DNA of 64,000 nucleotides from Patescibacteria group bacterium (GCA_031082005.1 JAVHLR010000001.1:191251-255250); one strand, 5' to 3'. Positions 1 through 10,756 are shown, counted from the first letter of the stretch. A program made the numbers and translations. Notes: generated by a model from the letters alone, not told the origin.

Positions 1-738
1 ATCCGGTAGCAAGACAGTCTCGGGCACCACATCCAGTCCAGAGATGAGGCTGATGCGATGTGCGAACACCTCGCGGAACGCCAGATCGCCAGCCTGGATA
101 CCATGTCTTAAAGAGGTTTCCTGGTCGCTTAAAGGTACGTTCTCGCGCGGAACACCGTAGAACTCGGCAGCATTATCCCTAAGGCCAGATGCCGTATTGA
201 GCATGGCTTCGACGCCTCGTGTAGTCTCTTCTGAATATGGTCTTCCTTCCTCATCGAAGGCGGATTCTAATGTCTCCATCTTGCCCATCGCCGCATTCCA
301 GTGACGAAACAGTCTCGTCGCTACGCCGTTCTTGATGGTGAAACCTGATTCACCGCGCTGGGCTTTGCCGATGACGCGGATTTCTTCATTCCCCATTTTT
401 ATCGTGCGTAATGTCGTTTCGTTCACCCCGCCGCCCCAAGATCGGACCTCTGTCTGCTCACCGTATTGGAGTGTTTCGAGCGTCTCGATGGTTTCGATGA
501 GCCGTTTGAAATCTCGATTGCCTGACCTCACGATTTGCCTGAAGAGCTCCTTGTCCAGTGCAATCGCTTTTTCGACCTGGGCTGTCGTACTTACCTCCGA
601 AAGTTCTTCCGGACTGAACAGGATCGCATCAGCTCTGGGCTTCGGTCGTGGCACGAACGTATCCTGTCCTTCAGGCGTGCGTTTCGGCTTCTGCGGCGGA
701 CCCACGATGAACCCTTGGGGGATATCGACGTTGAGCAT
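1..738 (-). CDS. Hypothetical protein, possibly PI3/4-kinase-like fold; runs off the window edge
   Basis: Hand-translated minus strand: ATG at 738, no stop down to base 1 (246 codons), absent from the ORF track. C-terminal part reads FREVFAHRISLISGLDVVPETVLLPD, resembling the 'E.aayrl...lGl.vvP.Tv' pattern of bacterial PI3/4-kinase-like proteins. Confidence 0.6.
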   Translation of the reverse strand, partial: MLNVDIPQGFIVGPPQKPKRTPEGQDTFVPRPKPRADAILFSPEELSEVSTTAQVEKAIALDKELFRQIVRSGNRDFKRLIETIETLETLQYGEQTEVRSWGGGVNETTLRTIKMGNEEIRVIGKAQRGESGFTIKNGVATRLFRHWNAAMGKMETLESAFDEEGRPYSEETTRGVEAMLNTASGLRDNAAEFYGVPRENVPLSDQETSLRHGIQAGDLAFREVFAHRISLISGLDVVPETVLLPD

Positions 739-739
739 A

Positions 740-1003
740 TTATTTTTTCTCTCCTGTCTGCAGGCTGAAATTATTGTAGCCGTTTGAGTTCCTGACCAGC
801 GAGAGCAAGAAACGCTCGCCGTCTTGCGGCTTAAGGAATTCATGGTGCAGCTCATCCGGCGTTCCCATACTGCGCAAAGTATTTTGGAGCTGCATGGGCA
901 ACCCAGAGATATCTGCCGAGCCATCTTCGAGCAACCTCACCGGTATCGTCTGACCCGTCGGTTTTCCAGCGCTGTCCAGCGGATGATAGTAAATCGTCAA
1001 CAT
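740..1003 (-). CDS. Small hypothetical protein
   Basis: 87-aa ORF immediately upstream of and co-directional with the 1-738 ORF. Confidence 0.55.
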   Translation of the reverse strand: MLTIYYHPLDSAGKPTGQTIPVRLLEDGSADISGLPMQLQNTLRSMGTPDELHHEFLKPQDGERFLLSLVRNSNGYNNFSLQTGEKK

Positions 1004-1099
1004 AAAATTTGTGTATTCTCGTTCCTAAGCAGAGTAAAGAAAAATGGCTTATTTGGCAAACGAAAAAAGAGGCTTTACGCCTCTTTTTTCTTGCTTGAG

Positions 1100-2089
1100 C
1101 TATTTCGCTGGATTCAACGGCTCTTCCCCCGATAAGACCGCCATGATGTTCTTGGCCGCGACCATGCCCATTTCTTCGCGTGCCTCAATCGTGGCGCTGG
1201 CGATGTGCGGCGTAAGGATCACGTTGGGGAAACTCTTCAGTTCCAGGTTGTCCGACAGATCGCAATCGATCGCCGGTTCGCATTCGAAGACGTCGATCCC
1301 GGCGCCGGCTATGCGCTTGGCTTTGAGTGCGCGCAGCAGAGCTTTTTCATCCACCACGGGTCCGCGCGCCGTGTTTACCAGGAAGGCAGTTTTCTTCATG
1401 GAAGAGAACTGCGCCGTCGAAATCAGATGTCTGGTCGAGGGGAGTAGCGGCACGTGCAGCGAGATGAAATCAGCTTCCTTCAGCAGCTTGTCCTGGCTCA
1501 TGAAAGTCGCTTTGAAAGCGCGTTCCAGATCCACGTTCTGCCGCATGTCGGAATAGATCAAGCGCATGCCGAAGCCGTTGACCGCCCGGCGCGCCACGGC
1601 TGCTCCGATTCGTCCTGCTCCGATTATACCCAGCGTCTTGCCGTACAGATCCGTGCCGATTAGATTGTTGGGGGACCAGCCTTTATATTTTTTGGCTTTG
1701 GAATAAACGTCGGCCTCCGTGATCCTGCGGGCCAAAGATAGCATCAGAGCGAAGGTGTGTTCGGCGACCGCTTCATTCACTTTTTCCGACGGGGTATTGG
1801 TGACCACGATGCCGCGCTTCTTGGCTGCGTCCAGGTCGATGTTGTCGAAACCAACCGCATAGTTCGCCACGATCTTCAGTTGCGGTCCTGCTGCCGCCAA
1901 GACCTCGTCATCTATCCTGTCCGTGAGCAGCGGCAATAGCGCGTCGCAACCTTTCGCTTTCTGCAGCAATAGTTTGCGCGGAATCACCTCATCCTTATCA
2001 TAAACTTCCACTCTATACCCGTTTGCTTTTAGGGCTTTGATGCCCGAATCGGCGAACGGACGCGTGACGTAAACGTATGGTTTTGGCAT
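1100..2089 (-). CDS. D-isomer specific 2-hydroxyacid dehydrogenase
   Basis: NAD-binding GIIGAGRIGAAVARR, VNTARGPVVDE and LTPHIASAT motifs typical of the family. Confidence 0.93.
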   Translation of the reverse strand: MPKPYVYVTRPFADSGIKALKANGYRVEVYDKDEVIPRKLLLQKAKGCDALLPLLTDRIDDEVLAAAGPQLKIVANYAVGFDNIDLDAAKKRGIVVTNTPSEKVNEAVAEHTFALMLSLARRITEADVYSKAKKYKGWSPNNLIGTDLYGKTLGIIGAGRIGAAVARRAVNGFGMRLIYSDMRQNVDLERAFKATFMSQDKLLKEADFISLHVPLLPSTRHLISTAQFSSMKKTAFLVNTARGPVVDEKALLRALKAKRIAGAGIDVFECEPAIDCDLSDNLELKSFPNVILTPHIASATIEAREEMGMVAAKNIMAVLSGEEPLNPAK

Positions 2090-2161
2090 ATGGTTTTTAT
2101 GTGTCTTCCTGAGCTTGGCGAAGGATCTTTTGATGGATTCTTCACCATGCTGTTGTTTCTT

Positions 2162-3151
2162 TCAGGACGAAATGAATTTTTTAGAATTAAATTTGACTGA
2201 TAACCTTTTTCCTCTTCCCGATCCTTTGATCGCTTTTGCTGCTGCCCATTTCAGTGGAGGCAGAAGCAGATTCACGGCAGTGAGGATTATGATGAGCTTA
2301 GTCACCACGTTCTGCTCCGCAAAGAACCTGTCCCCGATATACAGCGCCACCGTATTGTTCATATAGACCATGCAGAGCGCAATAGTGATGCGTTCCGAGG
2401 CGGTTCGCCAGGGCGTGATGGCATATGAGAACCAAGCGATGCCACCCATGAAGGCGACCATCACGAGCACCGTGCCTAAATCATGTGGGTTGAAGGCTCG
2501 TGCTGAACCAGCCATGCTGTCTGCGGTCACGCCGGCGACAAGGATGCCGAACAGGATAAGCGAAATCTCGCGCCACCAGGCGTCATTCCGGTTGATGAAC
2601 TTGGGGAATTTATGTTTGACCGCCATGGCCGCGAAAAAGGGGACCACCATGGTGACGATCAGCGAAAGCAGCATGCTCCCGACCGGGAATTTCACGCTTT
2701 GTCCGACAACGACATACAGCAGGAGAGGCATGGTCAGCGGCGCGATGAGCGACGTCGTGACCGCGATGAGCATGGCCAAAGCCTGCCTGCCGCCGAACAG
2801 ATCCGCGACCAACGCGATGGTCAGGCCGGTAGGCGCCGCGCCTACGATGAGGAAAGCCAGAGCCCAGTCAGGCGCAAAGACCCAGGTCGGCAGCCACATG
2901 GCGAGCGGCATGAAGATCAGCATGACGAAGTTCGCCACAGACAGCATCTTCCAGTCTTTGAGGTAAGAAGTCAGCTCGCCCGGATTTATCCTGAAGCTCG
3001 AAACGAGGAAAATCAGCGTCAAAAGATATGTCGTGTAGGCATTCAAGAACTTGAGTTGCTCCGGAAAGATGACGCCTGCGATTAACGCCAAAAGGACAAT
3101 CATTATTTGGTTGTCGGAAATCAAGTGGAATATCTTGGGTAACAATTTCAT
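2162..3151 (-). CDS. Bile acid:sodium symporter (SBF/BASS)-like membrane transporter
   Basis: Many hydrophobic helices; GAAPTGLTIALVADLFGG and related SBF-like segments. Confidence 0.65.
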   Translation of the reverse strand: MKLLPKIFHLISDNQIMIVLLALIAGVIFPEQLKFLNAYTTYLLTLIFLVSSFRINPGELTSYLKDWKMLSVANFVMLIFMPLAMWLPTWVFAPDWALAFLIVGAAPTGLTIALVADLFGGRQALAMLIAVTTSLIAPLTMPLLLYVVVGQSVKFPVGSMLLSLIVTMVVPFFAAMAVKHKFPKFINRNDAWWREISLILFGILVAGVTADSMAGSARAFNPHDLGTVLVMVAFMGGIAWFSYAITPWRTASERITIALCMVYMNNTVALYIGDRFFAEQNVVTKLIIILTAVNLLLPPLKWAAAKAIKGSGRGKRLSVKFNSKKFISS

Positions 3152-3152
3152 C

Positions 3153-4169
3153 TCAACGGAGTTGCTTGACCTTCACCTGCGCTCGTTTCTGCATGGTCGG
3201 ATATTTTTCCAATATGCCGGCTGTCGCTCCCATGTGCGTCACGACACCGTGGGAATTCAGCGCTGCGATCTTCAATGCGGCATCCAGGTCGCCTTCGCGC
3301 ATCAAGCCCGAGGTGAAAGCGGATCCGAACGCGTCTCCGGCGCCCGTGGTGTTGAGGATCTTGCCGGGTAATGCCGTGGCATGCCACACCGCTCCGCGCG
3401 CCGTCATGTAGGCGCCATGCGCTCCGTCCGTGATGACGAGTGCCGTGCGCGGCAGTGCCCCGATCTTCTTCAGAAGTTCATCGACTTGGCGTGCCGGCAG
3501 ATTGGCGAGCAGACCAGCCTCTTCCTTGTTCAGGATCAAGACATCGGCCTGCATCAGATACGGCAGCAGTTTTTTCATCCCCATATCGAGTTCTGCTCCA
3601 CCCGGGTTCCAGGCGATTTTGATCAAGTTTTTCTTCGCATACGCAAAGACATCTTTGAGCAACTCCATGTTGCCGCCAAGGCTACTGACGTATAGCCAAT
3701 GGGTTTTTATCTGTTGCCACGGGATCTCTTTTTTTGCGATGTTGCGTGATGCGCCGCGCGAAGTCAGGATGGCGCGGTGGCCGGAACCTGCCAGGATGAT
3801 GATGGAATAACCCGTCCGTAACTTAGTGTCATATTGCACCAGGGTCTTGTCGATACCCTCGCGTTTGAACAGCTCTTCCACCTCGGTGCCCCCGACATCG
3901 TCTCCGATGCGCGCGATGCAGCCCGTCTTGAACCCGAAACGCGCGAAAGTCGTCGCTGCGTTGGCTGCGCCGCCGCCCGTCTCGAAAGCGATTTCATCCA
4001 ATTCGATCTTGGCGCCCATGGGCAAGCAGGCATCGAATCCATCCGGCGCAGACGCCGATTTTATCTTGTCGAAATGCTTGCTTTTCACGAATACGTCGCG
4101 CGTCGCGGCGCCGATGGTCACGACGTCATATTCGAAGCGTGCGCTTTTACCTTTTGTGGCTTTATTCAT
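3153..4169 (-). CDS. PfkB-family carbohydrate kinase
   Basis: N-terminal [27 protein letters not shown] and C-terminal [13 protein letters not shown] motif. Confidence 0.9.
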   Translation of the reverse strand: MNKATKGKSARFEYDVVTIGAATRDVFVKSKHFDKIKSASAPDGFDACLPMGAKIELDEIAFETGGGAANAATTFARFGFKTGCIARIGDDVGGTEVEELFKREGIDKTLVQYDTKLRTGYSIIILAGSGHRAILTSRGASRNIAKKEIPWQQIKTHWLYVSSLGGNMELLKDVFAYAKKNLIKIAWNPGGAELDMGMKKLLPYLMQADVLILNKEEAGLLANLPARQVDELLKKIGALPRTALVITDGAHGAYMTARGAVWHATALPGKILNTTGAGDAFGSAFTSGLMREGDLDAALKIAALNSHGVVTHMGATAGILEKYPTMQKRAQVKVKQLR

Positions 4170-4195
4170 GCGGATATTCTACCATTTATGTCGCT

Positions 4196-5890
4196 ATGAA
4201 AAAAATCTACGCCTTATTGGTCGTTTTGTCGCTTTTCGTCCTGCCGGCGGCAGCCTCGGCTGCAGAGGTGATCAATGACTTCGCTGTCCAGGTAACATCT
4301 GACCAAAGTCGCCGCCTGATTTTCGAGGAGACCATCGCGTATGACTTCGGGGATGCAGTACGGCATGGCATCTATCGCTATATCCCGGAGGTTTTTGATC
4401 GGGATCGCTCTAAATACAACTATCGTCTGGAAGTCTTAGGCGTGCTGCGTGACGGACAGGAAGAACCGTATTCGGTTTCGCGTTCTTCCGGGCAGGTGAA
4501 CATAAAGATCGGCGATGCCGACAAGACCATCACCGGCCGGCATACCTATGCTATCCGCTACACCACTGATCGCGCCTTGAATTTTTTCGACGATCACGAC
4601 GAACTGTACTGGAATGTGACGGGCAACGGCTGGTCCGTCCCGATCGAACGTGCTTCGATATCCTTCGTCTATCCTGCGGGAGTATCCGTCGATTCGGTCA
4701 AAACGGATTGTTTCACCGGCGTCTACGGCTCGACCGAAAAAGCTTGCCGGCTTGAGGAACGAGCGAATGGTTCCGTCTTTAGCGCGACGCGTCTGCTTGA
4801 TGAGTATGAAGGTATGACGGTCGTCTATGGTTTTCCTGTCAGCACCTTCCCCAAGCCGACGATGGCCGAGAAGATCTGGATGCTGATCCGTGACAACGCT
4901 GCCGTCTTTTTCCCTTTGGCCGCCCTGCTCGTGATGGCCTGGCTCTGGTACACCAAGGGCCGCGATCCCAAACTCAATACCATCATCCCGGAATACGAAG
5001 CTCCCCAGAATCTGACGCCAGCCCTCATCGGCTCCGCCATGACCAACGGCACGGTGCCTGACCGCGCTATGACCGCCACCATCATAGATCTGGCGCGACG
5101 TGGCTTTCTGAAGATAGAGTTCGGAGAGAAAAAGGGTCTGTTCAAGGACGCGCAGACATTCACTTTCGTGAAGCAGAAAACCAGCGATGAAAGCTTGGCG
5201 GATTACGAAAAAACGGTGTTGGATGGTCTCTTCAAAGACGGTGAGCGCCAGTCTGTCGATGATCTCAAGGACGGCAAGTTCTATACCTCGGTCACGAAAT
5301 TCAAGACGCAGGTCGCTGCCGCGATAAACAAGATGGGTCTGTTCGACGCCAACCCGGTGAGCGTCCGCTTAGTCCATATCGTCGTGGCGTTTATCGTGGC
5401 CGGAGGGTTGTTCGTCTTCTTCAGCGATACCGCCTTGGGTACGTTTTGCGCTTTTTTAACCGGCCTTATCATTGCAGTCTTCGGGTGGTTCATGCCGCGT
5501 CGGACTGCGCAGGGCATCCAGCTTTTGACTGACATCAATGGTTTCAAGTGGTTCCTCTCTGTCACCGAAAAAGACCGTATGGATTTCCATAACGCGCCGG
5601 AGCGCACCCCGGAACAGTTCCAGGCATTACTGCCCTTCGCCATCGTATTCGGCGTCGAGAACAAATGGGCGGCGCAATTCGCCTCGATGAACATCCCGCC
5701 GCCGGATTGGGCCACGGGCAACACCTCATCGCTGAATGCTGTGATGTTGGCTTCCAGCCTGAATTCGATGCACTCTACGGCTTCGGCTGCGGCCTTCTCG
5801 CCTCCGTCGTCAGCCGGTAGCGGTGGCTCCGGTTTTTCCGGCGGAGGTTCAGGTGGAGGCGGTGGCGGTGGCGGGGGAGGCAGTTGGTGA
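4196..5890 (+). CDS. DUF2207-type predicted membrane protein with Gly-rich C-terminus
   Basis: Signal peptide [24 protein letters not shown] segments, tail [17 protein letters not shown]. Start moved to ATG 4196. Confidence 0.8.
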   Translation: MKKIYALLVVLSLFVLPAAASAAEVINDFAVQVTSDQSRRLIFEETIAYDFGDAVRHGIYRYIPEVFDRDRSKYNYRLEVLGVLRDGQEEPYSVSRSSGQVNIKIGDADKTITGRHTYAIRYTTDRALNFFDDHDELYWNVTGNGWSVPIERASISFVYPAGVSVDSVKTDCFTGVYGSTEKACRLEERANGSVFSATRLLDEYEGMTVVYGFPVSTFPKPTMAEKIWMLIRDNAAVFFPLAALLVMAWLWYTKGRDPKLNTIIPEYEAPQNLTPALIGSAMTNGTVPDRAMTATIIDLARRGFLKIEFGEKKGLFKDAQTFTFVKQKTSDESLADYEKTVLDGLFKDGERQSVDDLKDGKFYTSVTKFKTQVAAAINKMGLFDANPVSVRLVHIVVAFIVAGGLFVFFSDTALGTFCAFLTGLIIAVFGWFMPRRTAQGIQLLTDINGFKWFLSVTEKDRMDFHNAPERTPEQFQALLPFAIVFGVENKWAAQFASMNIPPPDWATGNTSSLNAVMLASSLNSMHSTASAAAFSPPSSAGSGGSGFSGGGSGGGGGGGGGGSW

Positions 5891-5897
5891 GCCGATT

Positions 5898-5924
5898 GTC
5901 ATTCCAGCGCAGGCCGGAATCCAG
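5898..5924. repeat. Palindromic intergenic repeat, GTCATTCCAGCGCAGGCCGGAATCCAG family
   Basis: Near-identical copy at 48193-48219; degenerate copies near 55777 and 63134. Confidence 0.8.
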
Positions 5925-5967
5925 AAAAAAGTAAGGGCGAACAGATGTGCCCCATTAAAAAAGATTC

Positions 5968-6003
5968 AGCCCCGTCGGAGAGTGTCCGGCGGGGCTTTTT
6001 TTA
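5968..6003 (+). terminator. Intrinsic terminator hairpin
   Basis: AGCCCCGTCGGA..TCCGGCGGGGCT followed by a T-run. Confidence 0.8.
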
Positions 6004-6014
6004 GGAAGGTGTTG

Positions 6015-6914
6015 TCAGGCAGCATTGCTTCGCCTGTGAACGAGCTTGCGCACGATGCGTCGCGCTTCGGGCCAATCGATCTGCCGGCCTTCGCGCCTCG
6101 CGATCTCTTTCACATCTCGTGCCAGCTTGAACTGGATGAGGCTCGCCAGATGCCGCGCGCCCTGCGGAGTTGGATGGTTCGCCAGGTATACCTCTACGGC
6201 TTCTTCGGGGTTGCGTTCCAACCACCGCTCGAAGCGCAGCGTCTGTTCGAGTGTGAGCTCCAGACGCTGTTCCGTCCGTTGCTCCGTCCTGTGCTCCAAC
6301 TGGAGCGCCAGGATCGGTACTTGCTCGTGGATGAGCTGAAGCTGGAAGTTCATCCGCAGCTCAAGGCTGGGCTTGGTGTTGCCGCTCACGTCGGGGCTGT
6401 CGTCTTCCGCGGACGGATCCGAGATGTAGGCGCCGACGCTGTCCGCCAAATCGAAGGTCGCGATAGCTTTGCCTAGCAGCTCTTGGTCGAGTTCGCTCCA
6501 ATCGATCATCCACAGCGAACGCATCCCATGTTCGGCATCAGGCTTCATCGGCCCTTTGCCCATGTGCGCCAGTTTGCGTCTGCCGCACCACATGCCGTCC
6601 TTGCGGAACTGGACGTCCTTGGGGAATTCATCCCGGTATTCTTCGAGCCGCTCGAAATCGAATGGCGTGAGCTCGAGGAAAAGGACCTTCTGGTCCAGCC
6701 CGATGGCTTTGACGTCCAGCGCTCCCGGCAGACTGTCATATACAAGGAACTTGCGCGCACCTTCGCCGGTCAGGATTTCCCTGGCCGCGAAATAACTGCC
6801 GCGGACTGCGCAATACAGCACAGTATCCGGTTCCGCTCTGAAAGCGGTGATGGCCAGCATGATCTGCTGTCCCAGTAGCCCCAAGCCACTCGGTCCATCC
6901 ATCGTCATTTCCAT
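6015..6914 (-). CDS. Hypothetical orphan protein
   Basis: Long ORF; start at MEMTMDG preceded by GGAG SD. Confidence 0.75.
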   Translation of the reverse strand: MEMTMDGPSGLGLLGQQIMLAITAFRAEPDTVLYCAVRGSYFAAREILTGEGARKFLVYDSLPGALDVKAIGLDQKVLFLELTPFDFERLEEYRDEFPKDVQFRKDGMWCGRRKLAHMGKGPMKPDAEHGMRSLWMIDWSELDQELLGKAIATFDLADSVGAYISDPSAEDDSPDVSGNTKPSLELRMNFQLQLIHEQVPILALQLEHRTEQRTEQRLELTLEQTLRFERWLERNPEEAVEVYLANHPTPQGARHLASLIQFKLARDVKEIARREGRQIDWPEARRIVRKLVHRRSNAA

Positions 6915-7014
6915 GGCCTTGCTCTCCAAAAAGAACACATTTAGCCGACGACCAGACTAAAGCACAAGACAATATCCAATATCGCTACTTCCGTCAAGGA
7001 CCGGAATAAAGGGA

Positions 7015-7044
7015 AACCCCGGCGCGGTGTGTCCGGTCGGGGTT
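7015..7044 (-). terminator. GC-rich terminator hairpin after the 7061-8032 gene
   Basis: AACCCCGRC...GYCGGGGTT inverted repeat followed on the minus strand by TTTCCCTTTATT. Confidence 0.65.
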
Positions 7045-7060
7045 CATTGTTGAGGTGGGT

Positions 7061-8032
7061 TCACTTCTTCTTCGTCGTCGGCAGTGGCGGCGGCCGCTTG
7101 CGCAGTCGTGCCGCCAGCTTCGCCAGACTCTCGTTCTTGGCGGGCTTCGGCTCGCTGCTCTTGGCGCGTTTCCCGTCTTTGTCGTCGGGGGGATCCAGCT
7201 CTTCCAGGAACAGCCTGATGAGTCTGGCGGGCGGATCCCTGGTCCAGCGCGTGTGTTTTTTGTAGAGCGGGTTCAGCACCGGCATGGCGCGGATGATGAC
7301 ACGGCACGTAGTCTCTTCATCGCCCGGCCACTCACCCTTGAGCATGAGTCTGCGCAGCGCTTCCGCATCTTCTTCCGTCAGCCCGTCGACAAGCTCCTCT
7401 AGGTTGCGTCCTACTATGCCCGAAAGTTCAGCGAGGGTACTCAATACCGTGAACGAGACGGAACTCCCCCTCCCGTCGGGCGGAACGCTCGCACCCGGAG
7501 CACGCGGTGCAGAATCGAATACGCTATCAGGGATGTGGGGCGCCGGACGCTTGCCGATGACATTCGGTGAGCTGTTTTCGGATTCAATCCCGGGCTCCGG
7601 CTCGCCTTCGTCAAAATCACCAAGCTCTGACAAGTCGATTTCCGTAGCGGATATCTCCGATGCATCGGTCAATGCTCCGAGACGAGATTTCGGTTGGTCA
7701 TCCGTCGCACTCCGGAGTTGGGGAGTCGGTTGAGGAGCCAAAGCGACTTCGACCATGGAACTGACTTCCGCATCGACTCCGGCAAGGCCGTGTGATGAGT
7801 TCCGTGCGTCCGCACCTGTCGATTCTGCCATGTCCAGCGGAGGCGTACTCCACTCATCGAGGTGTGGGCCATCCGATCCTACTGCGCCGGGCCGAAAAGT
7901 CTCGAGTTGGGTCCCGTCCGCCGACGCTTCCCAGTGGATGTCATCGTCTACTTCTGGTTGGGTTGTGGCGCCCGTGCCTACGGACCCCGTTTCGCTTGTT
8001 GGCGGTCCGGGTCCTTCGACGGCGAGCGCCAT
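7061..8032 (-). CDS. Hypothetical protein with long low-complexity acidic N-terminus
   Basis: Open frame; 1-nt start/stop overlap with the upstream gene ending at 8032. Confidence 0.75.
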   Translation of the reverse strand: MALAVEGPGPPTSETGSVGTGATTQPEVDDDIHWEASADGTQLETFRPGAVGSDGPHLDEWSTPPLDMAESTGADARNSSHGLAGVDAEVSSMVEVALAPQPTPQLRSATDDQPKSRLGALTDASEISATEIDLSELGDFDEGEPEPGIESENSSPNVIGKRPAPHIPDSVFDSAPRAPGASVPPDGRGSSVSFTVLSTLAELSGIVGRNLEELVDGLTEEDAEALRRLMLKGEWPGDEETTCRVIIRAMPVLNPLYKKHTRWTRDPPARLIRLFLEELDPPDDKDGKRAKSSEPKPAKNESLAKLAARLRKRPPPLPTTKKK

Positions 8033-8898
8033 CAGCCTTTTGGGTCTTGCCCTTCGCAGGGATCAGGGGTGGGGACTGCTGCCGGCTCCGCCTCGACGAG
8101 CTCGTCGAGCGGTTCGAGTTGCTCGAATCCCATCGCCTTTTCCGCAGCTTCGAAGATACCGATCAGATCGTTGAGATCGATGTCGCGCGTGATGATGTCG
8201 CTCGTCGCGACCGACATCACATAGCGTGCGTAGGGGAACGGCCCATTCGGGTTCTCCGTCTCTTTCTCGAGCAGCAGCTGGTCCACAGCCTCGAGCACTT
8301 CCGGCTTGATGCGTTTCTGCCAGACCGTGCGCGAGATGGCTGAGAGCACCTTGTGATGCGTGAGGACGGGTTGGAGATCCTTGGTCTCCGACCGATCCGG
8401 CGCGGCACGCTGCTTGAGTAACAGGTCGATGAGCCGTGCCACGAGTTCGCGGTGCACTTCGGTGCCCTCTTTCCAGGGCAGTGCCTGACGGAACTGCGCG
8501 TAGAAGAGCGGCGCATCTCCGTAGAGTACGAGCTCATGCGGCTTGAAGGCGTTCTCGAAGTCCTCGTCTGACTTGTCTTCCTCCAGAGCGAGGTCGATGT
8601 TGGCTGCTGCCAGATCGGACGTCATCTTGAGCGCTGCCTTGGTCAAGGCGCCGGTGAGTTCGATGGTGACGCGCTGGCGGATCCACTTGTCCGCGACGTC
8701 GCGCATGCGCTGTGTGGCGTTATAGGCCTTACGCCGTTGAGTCGGCGTCCACCAGGGGAGCTTGAGCTCGCGCAGCATGGTCAGCAATTCGACCATGAAC
8801 TGCAATTCTGGATGCTGCGCCAGGAAGTCTTCGGCCTCTTTGGCCAAGGCTTCTGCCGGGGCATCAGGATTCTGATGTATGAGCTTTGTCGTCGGCAT
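8032..8898 (-). CDS. Hypothetical orphan protein
   Basis: Start MPTTKLIHQN preceded by GGAGG; ORF-track N-terminal extension trimmed. Confidence 0.78.
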   Translation of the reverse strand: MPTTKLIHQNPDAPAEALAKEAEDFLAQHPELQFMVELLTMLRELKLPWWTPTQRRKAYNATQRMRDVADKWIRQRVTIELTGALTKAALKMTSDLAAANIDLALEEDKSDEDFENAFKPHELVLYGDAPLFYAQFRQALPWKEGTEVHRELVARLIDLLLKQRAAPDRSETKDLQPVLTHHKVLSAISRTVWQKRIKPEVLEAVDQLLLEKETENPNGPFPYARYVMSVATSDIITRDIDLNDLIGIFEAAEKAMGFEQLEPLDELVEAEPAAVPTPDPCEGQDPKG

Positions 8899-9004
8899 GT
8901 ATGAACCTCCGGTTCCCGTCTGAAAACGATTGAAGGAGCGATACGACACCTTTCCAAAAAAAGGCCTGGTTGTCAAGCTTAAACCCTATTTTGAAGCAAA
9001 TTAA

Positions 9005-9031
9005 GACCCGAGACACAGAGGGTCTCGGGTC
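9005..9031 (-). terminator. Terminator-like hairpin after the 9043-9672 gene
   Basis: GACCCGAGACACAGAGGGTCTCGGGTC. Confidence 0.65.
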
Positions 9032-9042
9032 ACTAGTTGGGG

Positions 9043-9672
9043 TCAGTTGAGGAGCGCGTCCTCCTCTTGAAGGGGCTTAGAGGCTTCGCTTTCCGGCGGA
9101 GCCGTACCGAGCAGGAGGACCAGGGCTTCCGCCAGATGTTTCAGCGCTTTTCTGCGGAACGCCTTGTCGATCAATTCCGGATCGGTCTGCTTAAGCCGCG
9201 CCTGTAGTTCGTCGGCGATGCGCTCTCCGTCTTCTTCTCCGTAGAGCCGGAGCTTGTCGCACCCCTGTTCGACCAGCAGTTTGAAGCGTGGAAAGTCGTC
9301 ATGCGCGCCCTTCTTGCCTAGGGTCGCGTTGATCGTCTCGACGATCTTTGCGGTTTCCCGCGCTGCATCAAAGATGAAAGTACGTAGAGTGTCCAATACC
9401 GCGGCGAGGAAGTCCGGGTGTGTCTTCCGCGGGTCATTTATCCAGCGGGCAATCACCGCCGCCGGTACTCCGATATTGGTCGCGGCCTGTTCGAGCACCT
9501 CGTCTTCGCTTCGGCTCTGATTGCGCAAAATCCCTAGGCCTATTTGGGCGATGCTGCCGAAGTCGTTCCGTGCAGCCTCCACATCCTCGTTGGTACGGAA
9601 CTCTTCCACTAGCGATGTATAGGTTTGCGTCAGACCGTACAAGGTAGGCCGTCTTGAGCCATCGTCTTCCAT
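9043..9672 (-). CDS. Hypothetical orphan protein
   Basis: 209 codons, GGGAG SD upstream of ATG 9672. Confidence 0.75.
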   Translation of the reverse strand: MEDDGSRRPTLYGLTQTYTSLVEEFRTNEDVEAARNDFGSIAQIGLGILRNQSRSEDEVLEQAATNIGVPAAVIARWINDPRKTHPDFLAAVLDTLRTFIFDAARETAKIVETINATLGKKGAHDDFPRFKLLVEQGCDKLRLYGEEDGERIADELQARLKQTDPELIDKAFRRKALKHLAEALVLLLGTAPPESEASKPLQEEDALLN

Positions 9673-9763
9673 GATGCATTACTCCCGGGTGAATGTGCTG
9701 AACGAGTATGTACAAAAAAGACCATCAGGTCAATGGTCTCATCGTCTCGCTTTGACCTCTCGG

Positions 9764-10684
9764 CTATTTTGCCTTCCCCCAACTGCCGAACAGCTCCATT
9801 TTCCTCATTGCTACTTCGCGCATCAAGAGATTCGCCGGTTCCAGGAGTTTGCGTGGGTCTATCACTTTCGGCATATCGGTCACGGCTTCTCGTATACCGG
9901 CCGTAAAAGCCAGGCGTAAATCCGTATCGATGTTTATCTTCGATACCCCGTGTTTGATGGCTAGTTTGATGTCGGCATCCAATACGCCGCGGGCCTCGCC
10001 AATCTTCGCTCCGTATTTTTCCGCCAATTCTTTCACATCTTCCATCACGCCGGACGCTCCATGCAGGACGATAGGGATTTTCACCAGCTTCGAGATTTTT
10101 TTCAGCCGATCGATGTCCAGATGCGTCTTGCCTTTGAATTTATACGCGCCATGCGCCGTACCGATCGCGACCGCTAACGCATCGCAACCCGTCTCTTTGG
10201 CGAACTGCGCGGCTTGCTCCGGATTAGTCAGATGTGCGTCCTTCTCTTCCACGCTCACGAAATCCTCGATGCCAGCGATGGCTCCAATTTCCGCCTCGAC
10301 CGATGCACCTTTGGCACGTGCCCATTTGACCACTTGCTTAGTCTTCTTCACGTTCTCGGCGTAGGGCAGGGAGGAGCCGTCGAACATCGCTGAAGTGTAC
10401 CCGGCATCGAGCGCGGCTTTGATGGTCTTGAGGTCTTTCCCGTGATCCACGTGCATAGCCACTGGGATTTTACCCTTAGCCGCTACCTTGATCATGGCCA
10501 CGAGATAATCCAGACCGGCGTACTCGATGGCCCCTTCGGAAGTCTGCACGATGACCGGAGATTTCATCTTCTCGGCCGCCGATATTACGGCTTTGAGGAA
10601 TTCCAGGTCGTTCACATTGAACGCCGGTACTGCATAACCTTTGGCACGAGCGGGAACGAGAAGTTTTTTGGTGGTGACTAACAT
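9764..10684 (-). CDS. fba: Fructose-bisphosphate aldolase, class II
   Basis: AMHVDHGKDLKTIKAALDAGYTSAMFDGS, VLHGASGV, ISKINIDTDLR-like motifs. Start trimmed to MLVTTKK because the 25-aa extension is translated repeat. Confidence 0.93.
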   Translation of the reverse strand: MLVTTKKLLVPARAKGYAVPAFNVNDLEFLKAVISAAEKMKSPVIVQTSEGAIEYAGLDYLVAMIKVAAKGKIPVAMHVDHGKDLKTIKAALDAGYTSAMFDGSSLPYAENVKKTKQVVKWARAKGASVEAEIGAIAGIEDFVSVEEKDAHLTNPEQAAQFAKETGCDALAVAIGTAHGAYKFKGKTHLDIDRLKKISKLVKIPIVLHGASGVMEDVKELAEKYGAKIGEARGVLDADIKLAIKHGVSKINIDTDLRLAFTAGIREAVTDMPKVIDPRKLLEPANLLMREVAMRKMELFGSWGKAK

Positions 10685-10700
10685 AGGTATTTTTATTCGT

Positions 10701-10756
10701 CGTCCTGAACGTAGCGTAGCGAAGTCGAAGGATCTTTCGACAAGCTCAAGATGACA
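10701..10756. repeat. Palindromic intergenic repeat (CGTCCTGAACGTAGCGTAGCGAAGTCGAAGGATC...AGATGACAC family)
   Basis: Related sequences at 2101-2131, 19153-19191, 36131-36208 and inside the Elp3-like gene at 46697-46768. Confidence 0.75.

Noticed and set aside
332-787. Plus-strand ORF at the left edge
   Set aside because: Overlaps the better-supported minus-strand frame 1-738; no domain signature.
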